Assembly: GCA_034440575.1 (NCBI GenBank)
Contig: JAOTOL010001438.1
Coordinates: 436,001 to 500,000 of the forward strand
Source of the DNA: Imbricaverruca yamaguchii
Taxonomy: Eukaryota > Arthropoda > Thecostraca > Neoverrucidae
Direction: 5' to 3'
DNA length: 64,000 nucleotides
The notes beneath the pieces were generated by a model that saw only the letters and a list, made by a program, of their open reading frames with translations, had not been told where the DNA came from and did no database searches. Of this stretch, positions 1 to 12,355 are shown one piece after another; positions within the stretch are counted from its first letter, which is position 1; each line of letters opens with the position of its first letter. The translations under genes were made by a program, and so were the position numbers.

Positions 1-1148
1 GTTACTTATTGATGTTCAATTCATGGATGCATCACAAATAAATTTAGTGCTCGGCTTGATTCGATGCAGGACTTAATTCAATTGGCGATATCTCCAGCTT
101 CGGGAGCCGTGTACTTTTGACTGCAGAAAACCACTGGTCAGCTAAATTGTGGAGAAAACACATAGGAGTTATTGCATGTATCTCTTGACACGCAGGTCCT
201 TGATATTTTGCGTGGTTCTGCATGAATTTGGCGCGAAATGGCGTGTAAGGTTGCCGAAATTGCGCGAGAAGCTGGTGATAAACGTTAATAATTTGCGGTA
301 CAGCCATTGCCAAAAATGCTGGCTATGTAGCAGATGACTGTGACGTTCAGCCCACTATTCGGTATGCGGTGCGGTATCTTCACACCAATTGAACATCCAG
401 TGTTAGATGAAACTCTGACTGAATTTGAAGCTCAACGTATCTTTCGGAAAAACCCTCAGACATAATTAATCCTCCACATCTATTCCCTCGTTCTCGCCCA
501 GAAGATATATGGGAAACGCGCTGTACTGAAACATGTTCTACTGGTGAAGAAAGGACGAAACTATGAAGCAAGACGCAACCCATTTCTTCGGATACTGCGC
601 GCTGCTTAACTATCTTTGCCTTTATACTCGGCACCATGTTCAGGTATAGTATTATCGTCAGAGTGTTCGTGTGTTGAATCTTTTATCCACTAACAGCTCA
701 CCTATGTTGCATGTTGATATACATTTGCAGCGTGGGTCAGGGAACACGTTCAATTTCAGTACAATGCAATTCTTCATACTTTACACTACGCAGTGGTGAG
801 GCATTTGAATGGGGCAGTGTCCCCTTGGCTACCCTCACGTGTGCCACTTGCTCTGAGTGCGCCACGCCAACTGCTCTGGTTTTTGTTGTTCCAAAAGACG
901 ATCAGTAAACGGTCTTTGATTTCTCACTTAGCCACGGATCAACGCAAAAATGAAAATGCAATGAAAATAGACATAGCATCATGGATATACTCTTTCCCAC
1001 ACATCAGGAAGAAACTAGGATATGTGCGTTCTTTTGAAGCCCATATGACCACTTTCTGGATGCACCACTGCCTGGCACTGTTTCAGTTCATACCACTTGA
1101 AACTACATCTGTTTAACTTTGTGCTGTTCGGATCTGAAAGGAAGCTTC
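1..1148. other. unassigned sequence
   Basis: Mixed-composition sequence with only short open frames (up to about 107 codons) on both strands and no recognisable protein motif, RNA fold or repeat. It could be intergenic or intronic. Confidence 0.5.
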
Positions 1149-3772
1149 GTCATCCTCACCTGTTGTCTCTGACTGACCAGACAGTCTCTGGGGCAGTCAT
1201 CCTCACCTGCTGTCTCAGTCTGACCGGACAGTCTCGCGGGCCGTCATCCTCACCTGCTGTCCCAGTCTGACCGGACAGTCTCGCGGTCCGTCATCCTCAC
1301 CTGCTGTCTCAGTCTGACCGGACAGTCTCGCGGGCCGTCATCCTCACCTGCTGTCTCAGTCTGACCGGACAGTCTCGCGGGCCGTCATCCTCACCTGCTG
1401 TCCCAGTCTGACCGGACAGTCTCGCGGGCCGTCATCCTCACCTGCTGTCTCAGCCTGACCGGACAGTCTCGCGGGCAGTCATCCTCACCTGCTGTCTCAG
1501 TCTGACCGGACAGTCTCGCGGTCCGTCATCCTCACCTGCTGTCTCAGCCTGACCGGACAGTCTCGCGGGCCGTCATCCTCACCTGCTGTCTCAGTCTGAC
1601 CGGACAGTCTCGCGGGCCGTCATCCTCACCTGCTGTCCCAGTCTGACCGGACAGTCTCGCGGGCCGTCATCCTCACCTGCTGTCTCAGCCTGACCGGACA
1701 GTCTCGCGGGCCGTCATCCTCACCTGCTGTCTCAGTCTGACCGGACAGTCTCGCGGGCCGTCATCCTCACCTGCTGTCTCAGTCTGACCGGACAGTCTCG
1801 CGGGCCGTCATCCTCACCTGCTGTCCCAGTCTGACCGGACAGTCTCGCGGGCCGTCATCCTCACCTGCTGTCCCAGTCTGACCGGACAGTCTCGCGGGCC
1901 GTCATCCTCACCTGCTGTCCCAGTCTGACCGGACAGTCTCGCGGGCCGTCATCCTCACCTGCTGTCCCAGTCTGACCGGACAGTCTCGCGGGCCGTCATC
2001 CTCACCTGCTGTCCCAGTCTGACCGGACAGTCTCGCGGGCCGTCATCCTCACCTGCTGTCCCAGTCTGACCGGACAGTCTCGCGGGCCGTCATCCTCACC
2101 TGCTGTCCCAGTCTGACCGGACAGTCTCGCGGGCCGTCACCCTCACCTGCTGTCTCAGTCTGACCGGACAGTCTCGCGGGCCGCCACCCTCGCTGTCCCA
2201 GTCTGACCGGACAGTCTCGCGGGCCGTCACCCTCACCTGCTGTCCCAGTCTGACCGGACAGTCTCGCGGGCCGTCATCCTCACCTGCTGTCCCAGTCTGA
2301 CCGGACAGTCTCGCGGCCGTCATCCTCACCTGCTGTCCCAGTCTGACCGGACAGTCTCGCGGGCCGTCATCCTCACCTGCTGTCTCAGTCTGACCGGACA
2401 GTCTCGCGGGCCGTCATCCTCACCTGCTGTCCCAGTCTGACCGGACAGTCTCGCGGGCCGTCATCCTCACCTGCTGTCTCAGTCTGACCGGACAGTCTCG
2501 CGGGCCGTCATCCTCACCTGCTGTCCCAGTCTGACCGGACAGTCTCGCGGGCCGTCATCCTCACCTGCTGTCTCAGTCTGACCGGACAGTCTCGCGGGCC
2601 GTCATCCTCACCTGCTGTCCCAGCCGGACAGTCTCGCGGGCCGTATCCTCACCTGCTGTCCCAGTCTGACCGGACAGTCTCGCGGGCCGTCACCCTCACC
2701 TGCTGTCCCAGTCTGACCGGACAGTCTCGCGGGCCGTCATCCTCACCTGCTGTCCCAGTCTGACCGGACAGTCTCGCGGGCCGTCATCCTCACCTGCTGT
2801 CCCAGTCTGACCGGACAGTCTCGCGGGCCGTCATCCTCACCTGCTGTCCCTCAGCCTGACCGGACAGTCTCGCGGGCCGTCATCCTCACCTGCTGTCCCA
2901 GTCTGACCGGACAGTCTCGCGGGCCGTCACCCTCACCTGCTGTCCCAGCCTGACCGGACAGTCTCGCGGGCCGTCATCCTCACCTGCTGTCTCAGTCTGA
3001 CCGGACAGTCTCGCGGGCCGTCATCCTCACCTGCTGTCCCAGTCTGACCGGAGGGCCTCAGGAGCCGTCATCCTCACCTGCTGTCCCAGTCTGACCGGAC
3101 AGTCTCGCGGGCCGTCATCCTCACCTGCTGTCCCAGTCTGACCGGACAGTCTCGCGGGCCGTCACCCTCACCTGCTGTCCCAGTCTGACCGGACAGTCTC
3201 GCGGGCCGTCATCCTCACCTGCTGTCCCAGTCTGACCGGACAGTCTCGCGGGCCGTCACCCTCACCTGCTGTCCCAGTCTGACCGGACAGTCTCGCGGGC
3301 CGTCATCCTCACCTGCTGTCCCAGTCTGACCGGACAGTCTCGCGGGCCGTCATCCTCACCTGCTGTCCCAGTCTGACCGGACAGTCTCGCGGGCCGTCAC
3401 CCTCACCTGCTGTCCCAGTCTGACCGGACAGTCTCGCGGGCCGTCATCCTCACCTGCTGTCCCAGTCTGACCGGACAGTCTCGCGGGCCGTCATCCTCAC
3501 CTGCTGTCCCAGTCTGACCGGACAGACTCACGGGCCGTCATCCTCACCTGCTGTCCCAGTCTGACCGGACAGTCTCGCGGGCAGTCATCCTCACCTGCTG
3601 TCCCAGTCTGACCGGAGGGCCTCAGGAGCCGTCATCCTCACCTGCTGTCCCAGTCTGACCGGACAGTTTCGCGGGCAGTCATCCTCACCTGCTGTCCCAG
3701 TCTGACCGGACAGTTTCGCGGGCAGTCATCCTCACCTGCTGTCTCAGCCTGACCGGAGGGCCTCAGGAGCCG
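1149..3772. repeat. 47-bp minisatellite array, about 56 copies
   Basis: Head-to-tail units of 47 bp, each containing ctcacctgctgtc, then cagtctgaccggacagtc and tcgcgggccgtcat. About 56 copies fill 2.6 kb with high identity. Recurrent substitutions (tcccag or tctcag, gtct or gcct, gtcat or gtcac) mark unit subtypes. Three units share one alternative ending, gagggcctcaggagccgt, near 3050, 3614 and 3755. A few units carry short deletions (near 2190, 2310 and 2625). 47 is not a multiple of three, so the open frames inside are not genes. Confidence 0.97.
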
Positions 3773-4010
3773 TCGTCGCCTCGGGCTGTTTGTCGCGGCC
3801 GATGCCGTCAGGTCTACACGTCCGGATCTGCGGCCGACGCAGCGTCGATTCCTCTACACCGTATTTATGCTCACCGAGTCATCAAACAGCGTCGACCAAT
3901 CAGCGGCCGGGTGGCAGTCGACTGGGCGGAGCCACCTCGCCGGAATCGACGCTGAGGGGCGGGCGTCGGCTCCGGCCTCTGACGCACCGGAGGCTTCGGT
4001 GAACAAAACG
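3773..4010. promoter_or_regulatory. CpG-rich patch with CCAAT and GC boxes
   Basis: Directly after the 47-bp array the sequence becomes rich in CpG. It contains a good CCAAT box (gaccaatcagcg near 3893) and two GC-box-like sites (tgggcggagc near 3923 and ggggcgggcg near 3956). This is the make-up of a TATA-less CpG-island promoter, but no exon is recognisable on either side, so the promoter role is inference only and the direction is unknown. Confidence 0.35.
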
Positions 4011-5120
4011 TTTCTAGGCCTACACCACTGGCATGTGGTAGCTGCTGGGCCGCTATACAGAGCTGATTATTGAGAAGCGAATGCTGGGATTTAAGGCAGA
4101 GATCGGGCCGCAAGTCTAGCTTACAGTATTACAATGCACCCAGCATATTTATAGATTTTAGGTATAATGTTGTTCACCTTTCATGCAGACCAGTTCTCTG
4201 ATTAATGTTCTCCACCTTCGTTGTCGTCACTGTAGCCTCAGGTACAGTTCATGCCATGATTTTATAAGGCTACGTTATGAATGTGATTTACATATACTCC
4301 TAGTAGCTGCGTCACCAGCTCACTCGCTCATAATCCCACACTCCTGTTAAGACAGGCCCAGACAGATAAGATGGTTTGAATGTGCGCTCCAAGTATCTTG
4401 CTTGGAAATATGATTGGTCCGGTCAACGCTCGCCGCTTCTGGCGATGTACTATTGGGCTCAAGTGAACAATATTTTGGAACATAGCTCTCACTTTTTGAT
4501 GTTTGCTCGTGAACCATGTCCCTTCCACATATCCCCTATGTCTTCCTATGTATTCCCTATGTCCCCCTATGTCCCTATGCAACCCGCATGCTCTGCGTGT
4601 TTACTGCAGCCGAAAGCCAGTAGAGTATGGCAGTGGTCTAGGATAAACCAATTGTAGAATCCGTGCATTAGGTTGTCCCATGTGCATCACCGTAGAAACA
4701 GACGACTGTCGAGAAGAACCCAAATGACAAAGTCTGTTCCCAAGGTGGCTCGGTTCATTTGTACCGAAATGTGGTTAATAAGACCGCATTGCGATCATTC
4801 AAGCGCGCTGCGATGTTCGTCAGTGTTGAACCTCTCAATTACAGAGTTAAATCGGAGGAGTGAAAGCAAGACTGCTGGTCCACCTCAATCACTTGAAACC
4901 AGCCCCTTCTGACGCCGCCCCTGGGACTCCTGCGGGGATCCAGGGTGAAATTTGAGCAGCAGTAGCGGAGATGGCTCCCGAGTGATAAAAATGTTCTTGA
5001 TTTAGGCGTCGACACGGGCGTTTATAGGAGGCTTGCCCCCTCGTCCAGGAGCAGTGCGCATGTCGGCAGCTTCCGCGCGGCGATGTCGTTGGCATTACTG
5101 ACTTAGAGATTTTGACGCCA
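4011..5120. other. unassigned sequence
   Basis: No recognisable coding or RNA feature. A small run of imperfect ccctatgt repeats lies near 4540-4577. Open frames are short and uninformative. Confidence 0.5.
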
Positions 5121-5277
5121 TAAATTTGGACGCAGAGGCTTATGTCGCACCTGCGTTGATCTCAGATCGGTTTTCTGACCGGTGTGCCGACGCCGCCAGC
5201 TGTGAGCAGGAGCTGGGTCTCCTGAGGTGGCAATGGCGCCATAGGAGTTGTCTCGTGTCGGTCCACTTCTGCGGCAC

Positions 5278-5790
5278 CGACGGCGAGCCCTGGTGGCTCT
5301 CCAGGTCAGGTGGCTCCAGTGGCGTTTCCTCTTGACGAACGGCTTCCGTAGCGCCGATGACCCTGGTAGCTCTCCTGGTCGGGTGGTTCCAGTGGCGTTT
5401 CCTCTTGACGAACGGATCCTGTAGCGCTGATGGCGAGCCCTGGTGGCTCTCCTGGTCAGGTGGTTCCGGTGGCGCTTCCTCTTGACGAACGGCTTCCGTA
5501 GCGCCGATGACCCTGGTAGCTCTCCTGGTCGGGTGGTTCCAGTGGCGTTTCCTCTTGACGAACGGATCCTGTAGCGCCGATGGCGAGCCCTGGTGGCTCT
5601 CCTGGTCAGGTGGTTCCGGTGGCGCTTCCTCTTGACGAACGGCTTCTGTAGCGCCGATGGCGAACCATTGTGCCCCTCCTGGTCAGGTGGTTCCGGTGGC
5701 GTTTCCTCTTGTCGGACGAACGGATCCTGTAGCGCCGATGGCGAACCCTGGTGGCTCTCCTGGTCAGGTGGTTCCGGTGGTACCGGTGGC
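5278..5790. repeat. 73+77 bp higher-order tandem repeat (150-bp period)
   Basis: Two related half-units alternate, one of 77 bp (gatggcgagccctggtgg start) and one of 73 bp (gatgaccctggtagctc start). Both contain cctcttgacgaacgg and tagcgcc. The pair repeats every 150 bp; ggcttccgtagcgcc recurs at 5341 and 5491. Neither half keeps the reading frame but the pair does, so a 360-codon minus-strand frame (5103-6185) runs through it and reads the same repeat in two frames. That frame has no recognisable domain and is probably fortuitous, though expression cannot be excluded from sequence alone. Confidence 0.9.
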
Positions 5791-6165
5791 GATGTCCGGA
5801 TTCCCGGCTGGCGCGCGGTGGTATCGTCTGCTGACCGACTGGTGACAGCAGTGGTGGGTGCAGGGCGCACTGGGGGTATGTGTCCCCGATAGAACAGTGG
5901 TGCCAACTCTTCTCTGATCTTGAAGGACACATACAGAGAAGCTCGAGTGTGCTTCTCCCCTTCCGTTCGACTGATTTGTGAACCAAAAGTACCCACTTTT
6001 GGAGGAAAAGCTTCAGTATACTCGAGTGTACATACCACTACCGACTCACAACGAATTTTCGGCCGAAGTCCTCCGAGAACTTTTGCAAACACCTGTGAGA
6101 AAGTGGCGTCCCTCCAGGTGAGTACCGAGCGCATGCAAATTTCCGGATTCGTTCCACAACCCGTT
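5791..6165. other. unassigned sequence between repeat and element
   Basis: A non-repetitive link between the 150-bp array and the interspersed element that follows. It lies within the same long minus-strand open frame as the array, but no domain is recognised in it. Confidence 0.45.
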
Positions 6166-7050
6166 CCGTCTCGGGGGGTCTTCAACCGCCCCCCACCCCT
6201 CCATCAGGTTTTTCGCGGATAGCGGACGAACGGCGTGCGGCGGCGCTCCCAAATTTTGCATACCTTTTCCCACATCAATTTGACATGCTGATTCAAAAAT
6301 TATAGGTCAGGTCTTCTAGGGTCAACGAGTTAGTCAAGGTCAAGTGAGGTCACCTCCAAAAAAGTTCAACTAGTCGTCACGCTTTAGCGGATACAAATAT
6401 TTTAATGAAACTTTCAACGTTTGCTTATCTTTACGGATGCAATAAAACGCATGAGTGGGTTTTTTTCTTCCTTTTTTAGTTTTTGACTACATGTAAATTT
6501 TGCGTATTTGCCAAATTTAAGTTCAAATATAGGATTCTGGTTAAAGTAAGCATTTTTTATTAGGGCGAGTTCACTTCCAACAACGTTTCACGGTCTGCTC
6601 TACCCATTGGAATATGAAAATTTCAGAAAACTTGAAAACTCAAAATTTCAAAGTTTCTTCCTGATGTGCGGGAAAGAATATATTCATGATGTTATGTCCG
6701 GTCAAAATTTCAAAATATTATAGCCCTGGTCGATTTCGCTGTCCTTTTCTCATTACAAATAAATATTTGTTCCATATATCCCCAAAAATGAACTCCCCAG
6801 CGTCAAAGACATAATGTAAGTCGTGAAAAGTCGTGAAAATATAGCCCCCTGGTGACGTCACTTTTGAGTGAAGTTTTTTTCAGGGTGGACCTGGACCCTA
6901 CTCGTCGAGTGTTTTCTGATGACACCTCTTCGTTTTCGTGCGATGCTTAGTTTGGATTTTAGAGGGGGGTCTTCAACCCCCCCCCCTCCGAGACGGGGTG
7001 TGATGATTTGACCGGAAAGACGGCACTGGTTAATGGCATTAACTGATTGA
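6166..7050 (-). mobile_element. interspersed DR4-family element, copy 1 (inverted)
   Basis: Read on the minus strand, this block matches the plus strand of 38996-39845 over nearly its whole length. Shared landmarks include ctcgacgagtagggtcc, attgatgtgggaaaaggtat and aagcgtgacgact, at roughly 80-85% identity by eye. Both copies start at a G-rich tract after gtctcgg and both carry the direct repeat AGGTCA-N4-AGGTCA (here 6337-6352). No open frame is shared, so it looks like a non-autonomous or satellite-like interspersed repeat. The class is unknown; terminal inverted repeats are not obvious. Confidence 0.85.
6337..6352 (+). promoter_or_regulatory. AGGTCA direct repeat, 4-bp spacer (DR4)
   Basis: The sequence reads aggtca-agtg-aggtca, a perfect DR4, the half-site arrangement bound by several nuclear receptor heterodimers. 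Further partial half-sites (aggtca at 6303, gggtca at 6319) lie just upstream. The same arrangement recurs in related repeats at 14172, 14612, 14975 and 39655. Binding is not shown. Confidence 0.55.
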
Positions 7051-7780
7051 ATGTTCCATCGCGAACACACCGTGGGAAACAATGCGCGACGATTACAATG
7101 CACATGCGAACCAAGCTGGTTCTATGCGCTGCACTGACCCATGTCATCCCATGTGCAGCTACACAGCACATGGGACCTCATTTTCTAGACACCGACTCAG
7201 ATGTGCTTCACTGCAGCCACTTCTGATGTCGAGAGCGCATTAAGCATGTTGAAGCTTATATTGGTTGCTGTCTATTGGAACCACACGGCACCGCACACAC
7301 AATCTGCTCAGCCCGCCAAAAGTGAGCACCACCTCAGCTACCAAGTGACACTTGTGTAGTCAAAATCCTATGACAAACACAACCCCGGTAACCATGAGAA
7401 AACCTGATTACATGCAGTAAGCCACAATAACTACCCTCTCCCGTTATCAGCAAAACATGTACTCGACGACCCAACGACTCACTGAGAAGCTGCCACCAAA
7501 CGCATCATAAAAAACACCATGCAAAATGACACTGACGAGGACTGCGCTTAACGATGTAATGCATTAGGTCTGGGTGGTCCAACAGCAAGATGAATTTAGC
7601 AAATATCGAATAATGGTCGGCATAGGTTGCATACATAAGCAATTGTAGCAATCGTTTTAATAACAATCTTCTTTCTCGGTGATGTTGCTGAAATCGGATA
7701 ACTTAAGTTCATAAACGCCGGCAACTACCTGTCGACTTTCTGCCTCCGTATCCACTCCATTCATCCGCTCCACTGAAGAA
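7051..7780. other. unassigned sequence
   Basis: No recognised gene, RNA or repeat; moderately AT-rich with short open frames only. Confidence 0.5.
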
Positions 7781-7907
7781 GAAATTTCGATATTTTCACC
7801 ACGCAAAACCATTTATTTTTGGAGTGCCACGCGCACCGAAAGCGATCTCTGTTTCATCACAATTTTAAGGGACAGGTCCCTTTAGGAACATCTATGCTGC
7901 ACTTTTG
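7781..7907 (+). mobile_element. truncated hAT-like MITE remnant
   Basis: This aligns with the right half of the elements at 36439-36667 and 60716-60913. Shared landmarks are gatattttcaccacgcaaa, ctgtttcatcaca, cctttaggaac and a decayed terminus ctatgctgcacttttg, corresponding to ctagctgcgccactg in the better copy. The left half is missing. A 188-codon open frame beginning at 7819 starts inside this remnant and has no recognisable domain, so I do not call it a gene. Confidence 0.6.
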
Positions 7908-8690
7908 GATCAAAGCAAACATAAAGACGATACGATGGTGTCACTTCCATACCTTGAAGACAAACTATGAAACAAGTCTGAGAGCCCATACGATCATAGG
8001 TCTACATTTGACAATTTCACAACAAAACAGAAAGGAAGCAAGAACAACTTACGGGGCAGTCCGCATTGAAGGTGCCACTCTACCCAGCTGGCCTACGCAC
8101 TTGCGATATTTCTCAATCGGTCTTCAAGACTCGAAGTGCCACCAAAATGTCTTGCATTGCATGATTATCGAACGTGTCTTGTGTCGTCAAATTCACGTTC
8201 GAAGACAAAGTGTAGCGTGCGACTTCTGTTTAAAAAAAAACACCAACGCGAAGCTACGCATTTTGTGCCACTGCCACAGCGCACTTGGTGACTACGCTGT
8301 GCAATGCCATCCCATTACCCCATTGGCTGGACACTTGCACGTCATCATTCGCTGTAGGTGCAAAGCTGAAGACGATAGAAAATGACAGGAATACTACTAA
8401 TTCTAGAAAAAATATATGAACAATCAGTAATCAACAGGCCATTTGGCTGACTCTTGGTCCACCTCAACACCTGGCGGAAATTTCGGAATACAAACGACAG
8501 GTGCACTCCTGTTGGGTCATCTTTTTGACGCACGCACACTACAACGGACGCCCAGTTGGTACACCGTAAACCGGTCATAGCACAGAGGCCCATGGGCTAG
8601 CTTGCTCCGGGCCGGTGAATACTCCGGATGAATGAATGTATGGCTACATGTAATATGCATATACATGGCTACATGTAATATGGATACATA
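7908..8690. other. unassigned sequence
   Basis: Contains most of a 188-codon plus-strand open frame that is rich in His and Cys without a recognisable motif. No other feature seen. Confidence 0.45.
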
Positions 8691-8693
8691 TGT

Positions 8694-8900
<207 letters not shown>

Positions 8901-10883
8901 TGTGTATGTGCGTAAATGCACATTAATATACAAGGAACCATAGGAAGCATAGTGTAGGAAACTGTGCCGCAGTAGTGACACGGATCACAGTGGAAACTGG
9001 TTAAGCCACTAAGCAAGAACCCAAGAGATAACTGAATAACTGCATGAACTTCACGGCCACTGCACTACGGAGCGAACTGCATCATCGATCATCACTATGC
9101 TGCATTGATTTACATATGCATGTGTACACACTTCGCCTTGCTTCCATCCGGATCCTACTCATGGTCGATGAGCCTTGGTTGACGTGTACCGATCAGGGTT
9201 ATAGCCTATGCACCAATACCAACCTCATAGCTTTCATTCAACCATTCTTATTCTTTCCACTTGCATTGTTCAAAATTCAGCCTTCATGCCATCACAATGG
9301 CATGATCATACTCATTAAAATGGCAAATATTTGTTGTACATCTAAATAAGCAACTAACTAGCCAAGCGACAGGCGGTTGAATCCAGAACTATGGGGACGC
9401 CAGAAGTGCAGACGAGAGAACTATTTCTTTGAACGTAGATTGTGAGTACTTCAGAAGAGATTTTTTAATAGAATCTGGTAAAGATGTTCGGTAGAAATGT
9501 CCGATGCTTCCTCCCTATGCTGGACGCTACATGACCAACGTAGTCGATGCGCCCTAAAGGCATAATAACTAACTTCCTCCCCATGCACTTTCCAGAAGGT
9601 GATGGGCGGCAATGCCCCACGTCCCCACATCCCCCCCCCCCAGCAAAGGTCAAAAGCTTCCGTCCCGTTTCCGACTGATACTTCCGCTCCGATTTCCGAG
9701 GAAGTGCTGGGTGGGAACGTTCGATGATTCCCTCACATCCCCAGCAAACGCCAAGAGGTATCATCTGACGCTCTCGTCCGCGTCCCTGGGAAGTGGACCG
9801 CGTCAGTACGCCTGCCACGTGTTTCCTTCAGGCGGTGGTGCTGGCTGTCGCGGCGACTGTGGCTAGGGTTTCATCCTGACGAGGTGTCCGGAGGTATGAA
9901 TGCATCGACATAAATTGGTGGTGAATGGGCCAGTCTAAAAATAGCCCACAACGCACTACCGAACAATTGTCACCGTACAGCCTGGTGGACCCGCCCACGC
10001 CTGCTAATTGCACCACATTTTGATAAGCAGCAGCCGCCGTGGTGGGCCTAGCTAATGGTTCAGTCGGCGGCCATTTCTCACTGCTGCCGCCTTCAGTTCC
10101 ATTTCCGGTTATATCTCTGCATGCCCTCCGGCTACAATGTCAGCCGTTGTTGCGTCCTACGCGTTCGTTGCGGAGGGAGGGAAGCTTTGGTCATCCTTGT
10201 CCAGTGCCCACGGAACGTAATGCAGGAGAATGGATTCTAGGCGTAACTGTTCCAGGGTTGCAGGGCCAAACGCCATTTTAAGGTCGATTCGTTTAATGCG
10301 ACGCCAATCAGGATCAATGGTAAGCTTGTCAAAAGTCGGGGAGGGGCGCTCCCTCCTCCCACGACTTTCATGCCCATCACACATCGACCATGATCATGGA
10401 CGTGCCTTCAAGCTTTAAACAAAATAATATTAAGGGGTGCATCCACCATGCTCACCACAATAAGCTTGCAAATGTATAGGCATGCTGCCAGGACACATCA
10501 AACAGGACTAACGTCAAAATCTCCCACCTCCCATCCACAAATTGTCGGAACATTTGCCATCAAAGTCAACATTGGCTAATCATTGACTACGAGCAAGGCC
10601 AAAGGTCGACTGAGCTGTAATTGATGAAGCGATAATCTTCGCTCCATCGACTTGATCTGGCCGCAGTTTCTCAGTTTCCCTTTTTCTTGGCTAGTATCTT
10701 AGTAGCAGGTAAACTAAGGTTATAAGGTTCCCGCCAAAACGTAGCACAATTCAATACAAGCCACTCTCATAGGTCGGTGATGCTGCAGGTGAAACAGTTG
10801 TTCCTCAAGCAATGTTTCCCAAGCCTATGCAAATACTGTGCCGATATCAGCATATTAGGCCGTGTGCGGTAATTTGCGTTGCA

Positions 10884-10885
<2 letters not shown>
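8901..10885. other. unassigned sequence
   Basis: No gene or RNA recognised. A C-run lies near 9631-9641. The open frames at 9465-9866 are antisense pairs through GC-richer sequence without a domain. Confidence 0.45.
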
Positions 10886-10981
<96 letters not shown>

Positions 10982-11048
10982 TGTGTGTATGTTTGTGTGT
11001 GTGCATACATGGGTGTTTGCGTGTTTGTGTATATGCTTGTGTATGTGA
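10886..11048. repeat. compound (TA)n-(TG)n microsatellite
   Basis: About 31 TA units are followed by about 13 TG units and then by decayed TG-rich sequence. Confidence 0.97.
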
Positions 11049-11424
11049 TGTGACATGATGTAATAAGTATTTTAGGTGTGCTATGCATACCCTGATCTTC
11101 AGCAATTCTGCCAAACGGTAAAAAGTTGAACACGATCGGAAAGCTCAATACACTTATTAAAATGCAAGCCGAGATCATATCAATTTTGCCATAACAACGA
11201 CTTCAGTACGGAAGTCACATATCGTTTGTCGGCAGCTAGCTTTAGATGCCTCATTGCATATCGACGTCCACATACCTACACACCTACGGCGGCCTACCCA
11301 CGTTGCCGGCTCGAGCAGGTCGACGGAGCATCTACGTCCTACCTACGTCCTACTCCTCCTGCATACATCCGGGCTTACCTACGTCCGAGCGTACCTACTC
11401 CGCCTACCTACGTCCTGCGAGCTG
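11049..11424. other. unassigned lead-in to the 29-bp array
   Basis: From about 11260 the sequence is rich in ctacgtcc and cctacc motifs that look like decayed relatives of the following array (cctacgtcctac pieces). No other feature seen. Confidence 0.4.
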
Positions 11425-12355
11425 CTCGACGGTCTGCCTGCGTCGTCGAGCAGCTCGACGGTCTGGCTACGTCGTCGAGCAGCTCGACGGTCTGGCTACG
11501 TCGTCGAGCAGCTCGACGGTCTGGCTACGTCGTCGAACAGCTCGACGGTCTGGCTACGTCGTCGAACAGCTCGACGGTCTGCTACGTCGTCGAGCAGCTC
11601 GACGGTCTGGCTACGTCGTCGAACAGCTCGACGGTCTGGCTACGTCGTCGAACAGCTCGACGGTCTGGCTACGTCGTCGAGCAGCTCGACGGTCTGGCTA
11701 CGTCGTCGAGCAGCTCGACGGTCTGGCTACGTCGTCGAACAGCTCGACGGTCTGGCTACGTCGTCGAACAGCTCGACGGTCTGCCTACGTCGTCGAACAG
11801 CTCGACGGTCTGCCTACGTCGTCGAACAGCTCGACGGTCTGGCTACGTCGTCGAGCAGCTCGACGGTCTGCCTACGTCGTCGAACAGCTCGACGGTCTGG
11901 CTACGTCGTCGAGCAGCTCGACGGTCTGGCTACGTCGTCGAACAGCTCGACGGTCTGGCTACGTCGTCGAGCAGCTCGACGGTCTGGCTGCGTCGTCGAA
12001 CAGCTCGACGGTCTGGCTACGTCGTCGAACAGCTCGACGGTCTGGCTACGTCGTCGAACAGCTCGACGGTCTGGCTACGTCGTCGAACAGCTCGACGGTC
12101 TGGCTACGTCGTCGAGCAGCTCGACGGTCTGGCTACGTCGTCGAGCAGCTCGACGGTCTGGCTACGTCGTCGAACAGCTCGACGGTCTGGCTACGTCGTC
12201 GAACAGCTCGACGGTCTGGCTACGTCGTCGAACAGCTCGACGGTCTGGCTACGTCGTCGAACAGCTCGACGTCGTCGAACAGCTCGACGGTCTGGCTACG
12301 TCGCCGAGCTGCTCGACGGTCTGGCTACGTCGTCGAGCTGCTCGACGACGCGGAA
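11425..12355. repeat. 29-bp minisatellite array, about 32 copies
   Basis: Units of 29 bp read gtctggctac followed by gtcgtcgagcagctcgacg. The main variation is gagcag against gaacag, and ggctac against gcctac. Two units are shortened (near 11580 and 12270). Each unit contains the near-perfect palindrome cgtcgagc-a-gctcgacg. Because 29 is not a multiple of three and the unit has no stop in any plus frame, all three plus frames stay open for about 390-410 codons and read the same repeat peptide in turn. These frames are not evidence for a gene. Confidence 0.97.

Noticed and set aside
1149..3772. CRISPR-like array
   Set aside because: Repeats are contiguous with no unique spacers, and the sequence is eukaryotic. 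The same holds for the 26-, 29-, 30- and 31-bp arrays.
5103..6185. 360-codon minus-strand frame as a repeat protein gene
   Set aside because: No recognisable domain, and the same repeat is read in two frames. Kept only as a finding about the 150-bp period.
7819..8385. 188-codon open frame as a gene
   Set aside because: Its start lies in a MITE remnant and no motif or codon bias supports coding.
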